Below, one piece after another: positions 25,797 to 33,923 of a stretch of DNA of 46,068 nucleotides. This DNA comes from Tistrella bauzanensis (GTDB taxonomy: Bacteria > Pseudomonadota > Alphaproteobacteria > Tistrellales > Tistrellaceae), in NCBI RefSeq assembly GCF_014636235.1, contig NZ_BMDZ01000045.1, positions 1 to 46,068 of the forward strand, given 5' to 3'. Every line of letters begins with the position of its first letter. Position 1 is the stretch's first letter. Below the pieces are notes generated by a model. The model saw only the letters and a program-made list of their open reading frames with translations, had not been told where the DNA came from and did not search any database. The position numbers and the translations under genes are program-made.

Positions 25797-26879
25797 TCAG
25801 CCACAGCTGCCGGCCGTGGCGCGGCCATCCGCGGCATCGCCGCCGGCCGGATCATGGACATGCTGCCAGTCGGCGATCAGTGCCGGGTCGCCGATGCCCA
25901 TCTGGCGGGCCTGCCGCAAGGCCACCTTCATTGCCGCCCTGATCCATCGGCCATCAAGGTCTTCACAGCCGGTGGTCAGCGCTGCGCTGTGGCGTGGCGG
26001 CAGGCCGCTATCCACCGCATCGAACACCCGCTGCATGACCATGGCGGCCCGCGGGTCGCCATGGCGGGCGAACAGGGCTGCGAATGACAGATGTGCCGCA
26101 AGGTCGAAGGGGCGCGGGCGGCCCGTCATGTCCCGCAGCGGGTTGACCGCGTGCATCGTCAGTCCGGCAACCTCGCCCTCGGCAATCGGGGTGGTCGCCG
26201 AATGCGCCAGCCCAGTCGCCAGCAGTTTGGGCAGAAGATGGGTATGCGGGCCTTCGGGCGAGGTTTCACCGGCTGTCGGAACTGGCTGATAAACCTCGAT
26301 TCGCGACAACCTGGTCATGAAGACGCGATGGCCGCCGGTGGCGGCGGCGGCGCGGCGCGGTCCCGGATCGGACCCCAGCAGCGGCCGGCCCGCCAGACCA
26401 CGAAGAACCGCGATCGCGGCCGGGTCGGACAGCCGGATACAGGCATCGACATGGGGGATGGCGAGGCCCAGATCGAACAGGATCGCCGGCCGGTCCTGAT
26501 CGCGCACCGCGTGGTCATCCGGCCCCAGCTCGGTCACCACGCTGTGCGCGGCGCAGATTGCGGCTGTCGCCGGCTGGCAGAAGGCGATGGCCGACGACCA
26601 GCCGATGCCGTCGGCGGATGGCGTGTGATAGGCGAGCGGCCGGCACGCCGTTGCAGTGTTCACCGCCAGCGCGCCCCGCGCCGTGGCCATGGCCAGCCGC
26701 GCGGGGACGTCTGCGGTGCCCATGATTGCTTCGTCGGCATCACGGATGAACTCGGCGATGGCCCCGAAACTGCCGGTGCTCCAGCCCTGGGCCGGATCGG
26801 CGATCAGGTCGGCGATCAGCCGGCGGGTGTCGTCGTCTTGTATCGTGCGGCGGTCTGTGGCGCGGACGCTCGCGGGCAT
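25797..26879 (-). CDS. uncharacterised cytosolic protein of the B12 uptake operon (resembles DUF6925)
   Basis: A 360-residue protein with no signal peptide or membrane segment. I recall similar proteins in other alphaproteobacteria next to B12 or haem uptake genes, and believe they are grouped as DUF6925, but cannot confirm this. Conserved-looking stretches are WSTGSFGAIAEFIRDADE, LFDLGLAIPHVDACIRL, RLSRIEVYQPVP and SPEGPHTHLLPKLL; the GPHTH motif could bind metal. The ATG has GAGGTGG just upstream and lies 64 bp inside the end of btuD, so translation is coupled. It is the last gene under the cobalamin riboswitch, which implies a role tied to B12 status: handling, sensing or a B12-sparing function are possible but unproven. 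Confidence 0.7.
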   Translation of the reverse strand: MPASVRATDRRTIQDDDTRRLIADLIADPAQGWSTGSFGAIAEFIRDADEAIMGTADVPARLAMATARGALAVNTATACRPLAYHTPSADGIGWSSAIAFCQPATAAICAAHSVVTELGPDDHAVRDQDRPAILFDLGLAIPHVDACIRLSDPAAIAVLRGLAGRPLLGSDPGPRRAAAATGGHRVFMTRLSRIEVYQPVPTAGETSPEGPHTHLLPKLLATGLAHSATTPIAEGEVAGLTMHAVNPLRDMTGRPRPFDLAAHLSFAALFARHGDPRAAMVMQRVFDAVDSGLPPRHSAALTTGCEDLDGRWIRAAMKVALRQARQMGIGDPALIADWQHVHDPAGGDAADGRATAGSCG

Positions 26880-27730
26880 GGTGCCACCTCGTCATCATCG
26901 GGTTGGTGTGATGGGGGGATGAATGCAGCCTCCTCGGCGCAGCCGATCCGTGCCCAGGGAATGATCAGCGGCCGGCCACCGGCCTCGCCACGCCAGGCAT
27001 GAATGCCATAGGCGGTGGCCAGATGGCCGGCGCTCAGCACCCGCGCGGCATCGCCATCGGCCAGCACCCGGCCTTGCGTCAGCAACACCAGCCGGTCGCA
27101 GAACCGCGCCGCCAGCGACAGATCGTGCAGCACCGCGACGACCACCGCACCCCGGCGGGCCTGATCGGCCAGCACCGCCATGACGTCGAGCTGGTGAGCG
27201 GGGTCCAGCGCCGCCACCGGCTCGTCGACCAGCAGCACCGGCGCCTCGACCGCCAGCGCGCGCGCCAGCAGCACACGCAGGATTTCACCACCCGACAGCC
27301 GGTCGATACGCCGGCCGGCGAAGCCGGTGGTGCCGGTCAGGGCCATGGCGCGCGCGACTGCCGCCCGGTCGGCCGGCGTCGTGCCATCGCCATGGGGCAG
27401 ACGTCCAAGAGCGACGACCGCTTCGGCGCCCAGCGGCCAATGTGCCTGACCACCCTGCGCCAGATAGGACAGGCTGCGCGCGCGCCGCATGGCGGGCAGG
27501 TCGTGGATCGGGCGGCCATCCAGACGCACCATACCGCGATCGGGCCGGGACAACCCGGCCAGCAGGCGGAGCAGGGTGGTCTTGCCGGCGCCGTTGGGTC
27601 CGATCAGCCCGACCAGCCGGCCGGGCGCGAATTGCAGGCTGACCGCATCCAGGATGGGGCGCTCCGGCCCGATAACGGTGATGCTCAAGGCCTCCAGAAC
27701 CGGACGCTCTGCCATGGCGGTGGCGGTCAT
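26816..27730 (-). CDS. btuD: cobalamin ABC transporter ATP-binding protein
   Basis: A 304-residue ATPase of the iron-siderophore/B12 family: Walker A GPNGAGKTT (44-52), Q-loop, signature LSGGE in a slightly odd form (LSGGEILRVLLARAL), Walker B VLLVDEP and the switch HD in VLHDLSLAARFCD. It powers import through BtuC. The ATG overlaps the btuC stop by four bases. The last ~30 residues are a Pro/Thr-rich tail that overlaps the start of the next gene and may be non-functional extension. The riboswitch and btuB upstream make cobalamin the likely substrate over haem or siderophore. Confidence 0.88.
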   Translation of the reverse strand: MTATAMAERPVLEALSITVIGPERPILDAVSLQFAPGRLVGLIGPNGAGKTTLLRLLAGLSRPDRGMVRLDGRPIHDLPAMRRARSLSYLAQGGQAHWPLGAEAVVALGRLPHGDGTTPADRAAVARAMALTGTTGFAGRRIDRLSGGEILRVLLARALAVEAPVLLVDEPVAALDPAHQLDVMAVLADQARRGAVVVAVLHDLSLAARFCDRLVLLTQGRVLADGDAARVLSAGHLATAYGIHAWRGEAGGRPLIIPWARIGCAEEAAFIPPSHQPDDDEVAPCPRASAPQTAARYKTTTPAG

Positions 27731-28749
27731 CGGGGATCCTTTCGGGCAACGGACAGGATCAGGGAGGCGAGGAAGGGGGCGCCGATCAGCGCCATCACCA
27801 CCCCCAGTTTCAGCTCGGGCCGGGTCGGCAGCAGGCGCAGCAGAATGTCGGCCGCGAGCGTGAAGGCGGCACCGGCAGGGCCGGAGACCCAGATCAGGGC
27901 GGCCGGCCGGTGGTTGACCAGTGGCCGCATCAGATGCGGCACGATCAGCCCCACGAAGCCGACCGCACCGGCGACGGCGACCCCCGGCCCCACCGCCAGG
28001 GCGGTGCCGATGATCGCCGCCAGCCGGGTGCGGGTGATGTCGAAGCCCAGGCTGCGGGCGGTGTCTTCGCCCAGGGTCAGGGCTTCAAGCGCCTGGCCTG
28101 TGCGAACCAGCATCGCCAGCCCGATCAGGATCGGCGGTGCCGCCAGCCAGACATGGTTCATACTGCGATCAGCCAGCGATCCCATCAACCAGAACACGAT
28201 TTCCAGCGCCGCATATGGCGAGGGGGCGAGGTTGAGCGCCAGCGCGGTCAAGGCGGCGGCAAAGCTGCCGATGGCGACACCGGTCAGGATCAGCGCCGTG
28301 GTCCCCGCCCCCCGGCGGGCGACCAGTGCCAGAACCAGCGTCGCCAGCAGGGCGCCGGTGATGCCGCCCAGCGGCAGAGCCAGCGCCCAGAGCGCCCCCA
28401 GCCCGCTATAGAACACACAGACCGCACCGAAGCCGGCGGCACCACTGACGCCGATCACCCCCGGATCGGCCAGCGGGTTGCGCAGCAGGCCCTGAAGGGT
28501 GGCCCCGGCCATGGCGAGCCCCGCGCCCAGCAGGGCGGCCAGGATCGCCCGGGGCAGGCGCAACTCCACCAGGATCAGGGCATCGAGGGTTTCGCGGCCA
28601 TGCCACAGATCGGCGACGGCCTGCCACAGATTCAGCCCGTCGGGACCGGTCGCGATCGAAGCGAGCATCAGCAGGGCGGTCAGTGCGGCAAGCCCGCTTG
28701 CAAGGAGGCGCGTGCCGGCGGCCAGGTGGATGTATGGCCTCATTATCAT
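27727..28749 (-). CDS. btuC: cobalamin ABC transporter permease
   Basis: A FecCD/BtuC-type permease of 340 residues with about ten membrane helices. Family motifs are RLPRAILAALLGAGLAMAGATLQGLLRNPLADPGVIGVSGAA and, near the C-terminus, GFVGLIVPHLMRPLVNHR. Start at ATG 28749, overlapping the btuF stop as ATGA; a second Met two codons on is also possible. The longer upstream frame to 28839 runs inside btuF and is rejected. Confidence 0.9.
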   Translation of the reverse strand: MIMRPYIHLAAGTRLLASGLAALTALLMLASIATGPDGLNLWQAVADLWHGRETLDALILVELRLPRAILAALLGAGLAMAGATLQGLLRNPLADPGVIGVSGAAGFGAVCVFYSGLGALWALALPLGGITGALLATLVLALVARRGAGTTALILTGVAIGSFAAALTALALNLAPSPYAALEIVFWLMGSLADRSMNHVWLAAPPILIGLAMLVRTGQALEALTLGEDTARSLGFDITRTRLAAIIGTALAVGPGVAVAGAVGFVGLIVPHLMRPLVNHRPAALIWVSGPAGAAFTLAADILLRLLPTRPELKLGVVMALIGAPFLASLILSVARKDPR

Positions 28750-29612
28750 TGGTCGGCACCGCGCCGGGTCAGCACCGTGCGGCGCGCGGCCGACAGCCGT
28801 GCCACCGCCTCGGCGACCCAGGGGCCGGGGCAGACCCACAGCGCTGCCGGCAGCGAGGCGATGGTGATGCCGGCCTGACGGCTGCGGAAAGCCGGATGGT
28901 CCAGCACCTCGCGTGCCAGGGCCGGCGGCGCATCACCATCGCTGTCCAGAATCAGCAGCTCCGGTTTCAGCCGCAGCAGCCGTTCCAGGCCGATGCGGCC
29001 ATCGCCATCCACCGGTGCATCCGGCGCCAGATTGCGCAGGCCGGCGGCCGTAAGGATCTCGTCCTGAAGCGTGCCGGCGCCGGCAACGCCGCCGCCGGGC
29101 CGCAGTACCACCACCCCCGGCATGCCGCCCTGATCATCGGGTGCCGGCCGCGCCGCCGCCAGCATGGCGTCCATCCGGGCCAGCATCGCCACGCCGGCAT
29201 CGGGATTGCCGACCGTGGCCGCGAGGCTGGTCACCTGATCGCGGATGCCATCGAGGCTGGTTGCCTCGTCCAGAAGCCGCACCGGAATGCCGGCGCGGCG
29301 CAGCATGGCCGTGGTGGTGGCGGTGGTATAGCGCCCGGCCACCACCAGATCGGGTCGGAGCCGGGCAATCTCTTCGGCCCGCCCATGATTGAGCGTCAGC
29401 CCCGCCGCGGCGCCGGCATCGATCGCCGCCGGCCCTGCCGCCAGCCAGGTGACCGACACCAGCCGCCCCGGTGGCGCCAGCCGCAGCAGCAATTCATCCG
29501 CGCACAGGTTCATCGAAACGATCCGGGTCGGTGCCGCCCCGACAGGTGCCGCAGCCGGGATCATTGCCGCAAGGATCATCGCCGCCACGGCCACAGGGCT
29601 GCGCCGGATCAT
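28746..29612 (-). CDS. btuF: periplasmic cobalamin-binding protein
   Basis: A 288-residue class III periplasmic binding protein. A signal peptide of about 27 residues (RRSPVAVAAMILAAMIPAAAPVGA, cut near AAP) is followed by RIVSMNLCADELLLRLAPPGRLVSVTWLA, the typical opening of alphaproteobacterial B12-binding proteins, and by the paired lobes separated by a long helix. It shuttles cobalamin from BtuB to BtuCD. It starts 3 bp after btuB. Haem is the main alternative ligand. Confidence 0.85.
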   Translation of the reverse strand: MIRRSPVAVAAMILAAMIPAAAPVGAAPTRIVSMNLCADELLLRLAPPGRLVSVTWLAAGPAAIDAGAAAGLTLNHGRAEEIARLRPDLVVAGRYTTATTTAMLRRAGIPVRLLDEATSLDGIRDQVTSLAATVGNPDAGVAMLARMDAMLAAARPAPDDQGGMPGVVVLRPGGGVAGAGTLQDEILTAAGLRNLAPDAPVDGDGRIGLERLLRLKPELLILDSDGDAPPALAREVLDHPAFRSRQAGITIASLPAALWVCPGPWVAEAVARLSAARRTVLTRRGADQ

Positions 29613-29615
29613 GGC

Positions 29616-31577
29616 TCAGAACCGCATCCGCAGGCCGGCATAGGCTGCCCGCCCGCGTGAACCATAGCCCAGAACCTCCTGATACTGCTCGTCGAACAGA
29701 TTGTCGACCCGGCCGAAGATCTCGGCCCTGTCGGTGAGGTCATAGGCCGCGGTCAGGCCGACCAGCGTATATGCGCCCAAGGTGACGACGCTGCGGGCAT
29801 AATTGGCGTCATAGGCCCAGTCCTTCTGCTCGCCGTTATAGACCACCGACACGCCGGCGCGGGCGCGGTCGTCCAGAAAGCGGGTGGCGATATCGGCGCT
29901 GGCGACATGCGGCGCCCGGCGGATGAGTTCCTCGCCCTTGGCGTCCTCGCCATCGGTATAGGTGTAGGTGAGGCGGAGATCCATCCAGCCGGTCGGCCGC
30001 AGGGTCAGCGATGCCTCGACGCCGTCGATCTTCGACGTGCCATCCAGATTGAGCGACGTGTTGCCAGACCCTTGAATCAATCGGTCGATATCCTGGCTGA
30101 AATAGCCGAGATCGGCGGTGATGCGACCGCCAAGGAAGGATTGCTCGACGCCCGCATCCCAGCCGCGCGCCCGTTCGGGCTTCAGGTCTGGATTTCCCCG
30201 ATAGCTGGCCGAATAGCCGAACAATTCAAACAGGGTCGGGTTCTTCACCCCGGTGCCATAGGATGTGCGCAGCCGCGTGCCGGTGCCGTCGATCACCCAG
30301 GCCGCGGTCAGCCGGTAGGTGGCGGCATCATCGAACAACTCGTTCTGATCCACCCGGCCGGCCACCGACAGGAACAGGCTGTTGAACAAGCCCAGCCGGT
30401 ATTCGGCGGCATAGCCAGTGGCATCGAAGGCCCGATCGACCGACGACCAGTCGCTGTGGGTGCGCACGGTCTCGCGCTCATACTCCGCCGCCAGACTGAT
30501 ATCGTGGCTGGCGGGCAGGCCGGTGGTGGTGTCGAAACTGTAATCGGTCTGATAATCGGTCTTCAGGCGTCGCCCCAGATAGGTGCTCGACACCGAGCCG
30601 TTCGCGCGATAGTCGCGGTCGTGTTCGGTGTGGGCCAGGCCGAGCTTGTGGCGCCACCGGCCATCGGCCATGGCATAGCGGGCCTCGGCGCGTGCGAAGC
30701 TCTGGGTGCCGCGGGTCTCTTCGTCGCCGTCGACGGGCAGGGTGGAATAGCCATCACCTTCAGCATGATAGCGCAGGGTTCTGCCAACCAGGGCGAATTC
30801 CAGATCCTCGGTCGGCCGCCAGCCGAATTTCGCGAAGGCCGATCGGTTGCGATAGCCGTCGGTCTCAGGATTGCCCGCCCGCTCGTCGGCGACCGAGATG
30901 CCGTCGGTGCGGAAGCTCTGCACCGAGACCATGCCGTCGAAGATCTCGTCGCCATAGGACAGGCTGCCAGCCGCCTCGCGGGTCTCGAAGCCGCCGGCCT
31001 CGGTCCGCAGACTGCCCGACAGCGGGCCGGCGCCGCGCTTCGTCGTGATGTCGATCACCCCGCCCATGGCGTCCGATCCGTACAGCGCGCTCTGGGGGCC
31101 GCGCAGAACCTCGATCCGCTCCACCTCATAGGCCAGCAGATGGGCGAAATCGAATTCCGAGCCGGCCGACGGGTCCGATACCTCAATGCCGTCGATCCGC
31201 ACCAGGGTCTGATTGCCTTCCGATCCACGGATGCGGATCTGCGACAGGCCACCGACCGAGCCGGTGCGGCTGACCGCGACGCCGGGCACCAGCCGCAGGG
31301 CGTCGTCGACATGGCGGATCTGAAGCGCGTCGAGCTGCTCGCCGGTGATGACCGTCACCGCACTGCCGATCGCGGCCAGCGGCGTGGGCGTGCGCGCGGC
31401 CGACACCGAGATCGGGCCGAGCGGTGTGACCTCGTCATCGGAGGCAGCCTGTGCAATGGGGGACGACAGGCCGGCGGCGAGCGCGGCTGTCAGAATGGCG
31501 GCCGTGGTGACATGGCGGTTGGCTGGCTGGCGGCGGACGGAGTCCGGGCGGCGGACGTGGGCAGTGGTATCAGGCAC
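29616..31577 (-). CDS. btuB: TonB-dependent outer membrane cobalamin receptor
   Basis: A 653-residue TonB-dependent receptor. After a signal peptide (about 1-45, ending AQAAS) come a TonB-box-like segment (ISVSAARTPTPL), the plug domain (IRHVDDALRLVPGVAVSRTG, then IRGSEGNQTLVRIDGIEV and ERIEVLRGPQSALYGSDAMGGVIDI) and a 22-strand barrel ending in aromatic RMRF, the BAM signal. The short barrel and plug pattern match BtuB. The GTG start has GAGG seven bases upstream, after a 170-nt leader beyond the cobalamin riboswitch. First gene of the uptake operon. Confidence 0.93.
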   Translation of the reverse strand: MPDTTAHVRRPDSVRRQPANRHVTTAAILTAALAAGLSSPIAQAASDDEVTPLGPISVSAARTPTPLAAIGSAVTVITGEQLDALQIRHVDDALRLVPGVAVSRTGSVGGLSQIRIRGSEGNQTLVRIDGIEVSDPSAGSEFDFAHLLAYEVERIEVLRGPQSALYGSDAMGGVIDITTKRGAGPLSGSLRTEAGGFETREAAGSLSYGDEIFDGMVSVQSFRTDGISVADERAGNPETDGYRNRSAFAKFGWRPTEDLEFALVGRTLRYHAEGDGYSTLPVDGDEETRGTQSFARAEARYAMADGRWRHKLGLAHTEHDRDYRANGSVSSTYLGRRLKTDYQTDYSFDTTTGLPASHDISLAAEYERETVRTHSDWSSVDRAFDATGYAAEYRLGLFNSLFLSVAGRVDQNELFDDAATYRLTAAWVIDGTGTRLRTSYGTGVKNPTLFELFGYSASYRGNPDLKPERARGWDAGVEQSFLGGRITADLGYFSQDIDRLIQGSGNTSLNLDGTSKIDGVEASLTLRPTGWMDLRLTYTYTDGEDAKGEELIRRAPHVASADIATRFLDDRARAGVSVVYNGEQKDWAYDANYARSVVTLGAYTLVGLTAAYDLTDRAEIFGRVDNLFDEQYQEVLGYGSRGRAAYAGLRMRF

Positions 31578-31751
31578 CGATAGACCTCGTTCAGCAACGT
31601 CGACCGGTCACTGCGAACGAGGCCAGCATGGTATGCGGCTTTGTGCCTGTTGGAACCGTGCCTGAAGGAAGACGGGTGTCCGGGGGCCCTGACGCCGCCA
31701 CCGCTTGCAAAAACCCATCGGTACACCCCGCCCGACGTGCTCGCCCGTGAC

Positions 31752-31945
31752 CGCGAATGACGGCAGGTCTCCTGGCTCGCAGGTCATCGCACCGCCATCG
31801 CCTTCCCGGCCTCGATGGACCAGTGGCAGTCAGGATGGGGCACTCGCTGCTTACAGTTGCGGGGGCAGCCGCGGAATTGCGATCGCCGGCTTCGGCCGTG
31901 ATCGCGCACCGCATTCCCTTTTCATCCCCGACCGACCAGGTCGAT
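31752..31945 (-). ncRNA. cobalamin (AdoCbl) riboswitch
   Basis: On the minus strand the conserved elements occur in order: AAAAGGGAA (near 31915-31925), the GCCCCCGCAACTGT core (31853-31866), the B12 box GCCACTG (31821-31827), GGGAAGGC (about 31800-31808) and the closing AGCCAGGAGACCTGCCG (31761-31777). This is the standard cobalamin riboswitch, expected to reduce expression of btuBFCD and the downstream gene when adenosylcobalamin is abundant. About 170 nt lie between it and btuB. They hold a T-run (31709-31713) after a weak 4-bp stem, so the control could be termination or, more likely in this group, masking of the btuB ribosome binding site. Limits are approximate. Confidence 0.93.
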
Positions 31946-32008
31946 CGCGGACACCATCAGTGGCGCCATGGTTGCGCAATCGGGGTGCGTCTGGCAAGAG
32001 CATATCGC

Positions 32009-32032
32009 AGGGCGTCAGGGCGTCAGGGCGTT
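32009..32032. repeat. 8-bp tandem repeat, three copies
   Basis: AGGGCGTC-AGGGCGTC-AGGGCGTT lies between the SDR stop and the cobalamin riboswitch. It is in the region where the btuB promoter must lie. The rest of 31946-32077 shows no gene. Confidence 0.7.
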
Positions 32033-32077
32033 TCGCGATGGCGGGCCGGCCAGCCACGGACATGGCGGTCCTGGCGA

Positions 32078-32872
32078 CTATTTGCCCGGCATCCGGCGCA
32101 GAAGCGCATCCGCCCAGGATGCCGGCAGGGCTGCCAGCAGCCAGACCACCGCGGCCAGTTGCCAGGGAAAGGCGATCCGGGCGCGATTGCGACAGAGTCC
32201 CCGGCGGATGATGGCGGCGGCGCGATCGGCCTCCATCAGGTACGGCATCGGAAAGCGGTTGCGCCCGGTCATCGGTGTCCGCACGAAGCCCGGGCAGACG
32301 ACGGACACATGCAGGCCGCCCTTGGCGAGGCGCGGTCGCAGACCTTCGCCCCAGGCCTTGACGGCGGCCTTTGATGCGGCATAGGCGGGGGCACCGGGCT
32401 GGCCGCGATAACCGGCCAGGCTTGAGATGATCGCAATCGCCCCGCGTCCCCGGCCCAGCATCAGATTGGCGGCCGGCAACACGGTATTGACCACGCCGTC
32501 GACATTGACCGCGAAGATCGCGCGCGTGACATCGGCCGAAACGGTGCCGCCCGATGCCGCCTCGTTTCCCGATATGCCGGCATTGGCGATGACCAGATCC
32601 AGGGGAAAGGTCGTGTCGGCGCGGGTGAGCCAGTCTGCCATGGCCCCGGCATCGGTCACGTCGAACAGGGCCGTGTCGACCGTGGCACCGCTGGCGCGGG
32701 CGGCGGCGGCCACACTGTCCAGGCGGGCCGCGTCGCGTCCGTGCAGCGCCAGCCTGACGCCCGGCGCGGCATAGGCCCGGACCAGTGCGGCGCCGAGCCC
32801 GCTGGAAGCACCGGTGATGGCGATGTGGCGGGGCGACAGGTGGTCGCGTGGCGGGCGGGTCGCGTCGGACAT
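32078..32872 (-). CDS. short-chain dehydrogenase/reductase
   Basis: A 264-residue SDR with cofactor loop TGASSGLG, NAG, catalytic Ser (IISSLAG) and YAASK. The VCPGFVRTPMT and a hydrophobic C-terminal segment (WQLAAVVWLLAALPASWADALL) suggest membrane association, as in SDRs acting on lipids or quinone-like substrates; the substrate is unknown. The start at 32872 fits the fold; a Met at 32935 (21 more residues) would overlap the yicC promoter. It is transcribed toward the riboswitch on the same strand, and is divergent from yicC. No Shine-Dalgarno is visible. Confidence 0.82.
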   Translation of the reverse strand: MSDATRPPRDHLSPRHIAITGASSGLGAALVRAYAAPGVRLALHGRDAARLDSVAAAARASGATVDTALFDVTDAGAMADWLTRADTTFPLDLVIANAGISGNEAASGGTVSADVTRAIFAVNVDGVVNTVLPAANLMLGRGRGAIAIISSLAGYRGQPGAPAYAASKAAVKAWGEGLRPRLAKGGLHVSVVCPGFVRTPMTGRNRFPMPYLMEADRAAAIIRRGLCRNRARIAFPWQLAAVVWLLAALPASWADALLRRMPGK

Positions 32873-32888
32873 CTGTGGCAATCGCTGC

Positions 32889-32917
32889 TTGGCGGGGGCT
32901 TGCGGGGTTCGTATAGT
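32889..32917 (+). promoter_or_regulatory. yicC promoter
   Basis: TTGGCG (32889-32894), 17 bp, TATAGT (32912-32917), giving a leader of about 28 nt before the yicC ATG with AGGAGA as Shine-Dalgarno. Confidence 0.6.
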
Positions 32918-32951
32918 CCGCCGATCATCGCTCATCCTCAGGAGATTGGCC

Positions 32952-33842
32952 ATGGCGCTCGCCAGCATGACGGGATTTGCCCGCGCCGACGCCGGCGATG
33001 CGCGCTACCGCTGGAGTTGGGAGGTCAAGAGCGTCAATGGCCGCTCGCTGGATCTCCGCATCCGCCTTGCCGCCGGCTTCGATCAGTTCGAGCCGGTGAT
33101 CCGCCGGGTGGCCCAGGACCGGCTGCGGCGCGGCCATGTCAGCGTGCAGCTTGCGATGGTGGTCCATGCCCGCGGCACCCGGCTGCGCCTGGACCCGGAT
33201 GTGGCCGACGGGCTGGGCGAGGTGATCGCCGATCTGCAGCGGCGTTTTCCCAAGGCCAAGGCGCCGCGGATCGATGGTCTGCTGCGCGTGCCCGGCTTGA
33301 TCCAGGCCGTGGAGCACGAGGAAAGCGAAGCCGCCCGCGCCACCCGCGAGCACGCGATGACCGACAGCCTGATCGTGGCCTTCGACCGGCTGGTCGCGGC
33401 GCGCGCCCAGGAAGGTGCCGCCCTCGCCCGGCTGATCGACGAGCATATCGATGCGATCGGCGGCCTGATCGCCGATGCCCGGGCGACCGCCGCCGCCCAG
33501 CCCGAGGTGATCCGCAACCGGCTGGACGATCTGATCCACAGCCTGCTGCACGACCGCGCCGGCCTGTCGGAAGACAGGATCATCCAGGAAGCGGCCGTGC
33601 TCGCCGCCAAGGCCGATATCCGCGAGGAACTGGACCGGCTGGATGCCCATGTCGCCCAGGCACGGGCGCTGTGTGCCGACGACGAACCGGTCGGCCGTCA
33701 GCTCGATTTTCTGGCCCAGGAGTTCAACCGCGAGGCCAATACGCTGTGCTCGAAATCCTCGGACACCACGCTGACCCGCATCGGGCTGGCGCTGAAGACC
33801 CGGATCGACCAGTTGCGCGAACAGATCCAGAATGTTGAGTAA
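32952..33842 (+). CDS. YicC family endoribonuclease
   Basis: A 296-residue YicC/YloC protein: N-terminal MALASMTGFARAD, the ER/SxNGRSLDLRIRLP-type stretch (VKSVNGRSLDLRIRL), and the C-terminal DUF1732 part ending GRQLDFLAQEFNREANTLCSKSSDTTLTRIGLALKTRIDQLREQIQNVE, the most conserved segment. E. coli YicC has been reported to cleave small RNA such as RyhB; its role here is inferred. It commonly precedes gmk, as here. Confidence 0.93.
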   Translation: MALASMTGFARADAGDARYRWSWEVKSVNGRSLDLRIRLAAGFDQFEPVIRRVAQDRLRRGHVSVQLAMVVHARGTRLRLDPDVADGLGEVIADLQRRFPKAKAPRIDGLLRVPGLIQAVEHEESEAARATREHAMTDSLIVAFDRLVAARAQEGAALARLIDEHIDAIGGLIADARATAAAQPEVIRNRLDDLIHSLLHDRAGLSEDRIIQEAAVLAAKADIREELDRLDAHVAQARALCADDEPVGRQLDFLAQEFNREANTLCSKSSDTTLTRIGLALKTRIDQLREQIQNVE

Positions 33843-33867
33843 GATCCTTCATATAAAAGGATCTTTT
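33841..33867 (+). terminator. intrinsic terminator between yicC and gmk
   Basis: AAGATCCTT (33841-33849) pairs with AAGGATCTT (33857-33865) around a 7-base loop CATATAA, followed by TTTT (33864-33867). The stem begins on the yicC stop codon. Despite this, gmk follows 57 bp later, so either read-through or a separate gmk promoter is needed. Confidence 0.75.
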
Positions 33868-33923
33868 GGAATGATGGAAGCGAGACACGTGATGCAGACT
33901 GCCGGACCGGCCCAGGTGTGGGC

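Noticed and set aside
29907-31583. 558-codon plus-strand frame opposite btuB
   Set aside because: Antisense to an intact TonB-dependent receptor, no recognisable domain, composition of a reverse-frame shadow.
31950-31962. Second GCCACTG on the minus strand as a possible second cobalamin riboswitch
   Set aside because: None of the other aptamer elements accompany it; a seven-base match by chance is likely.
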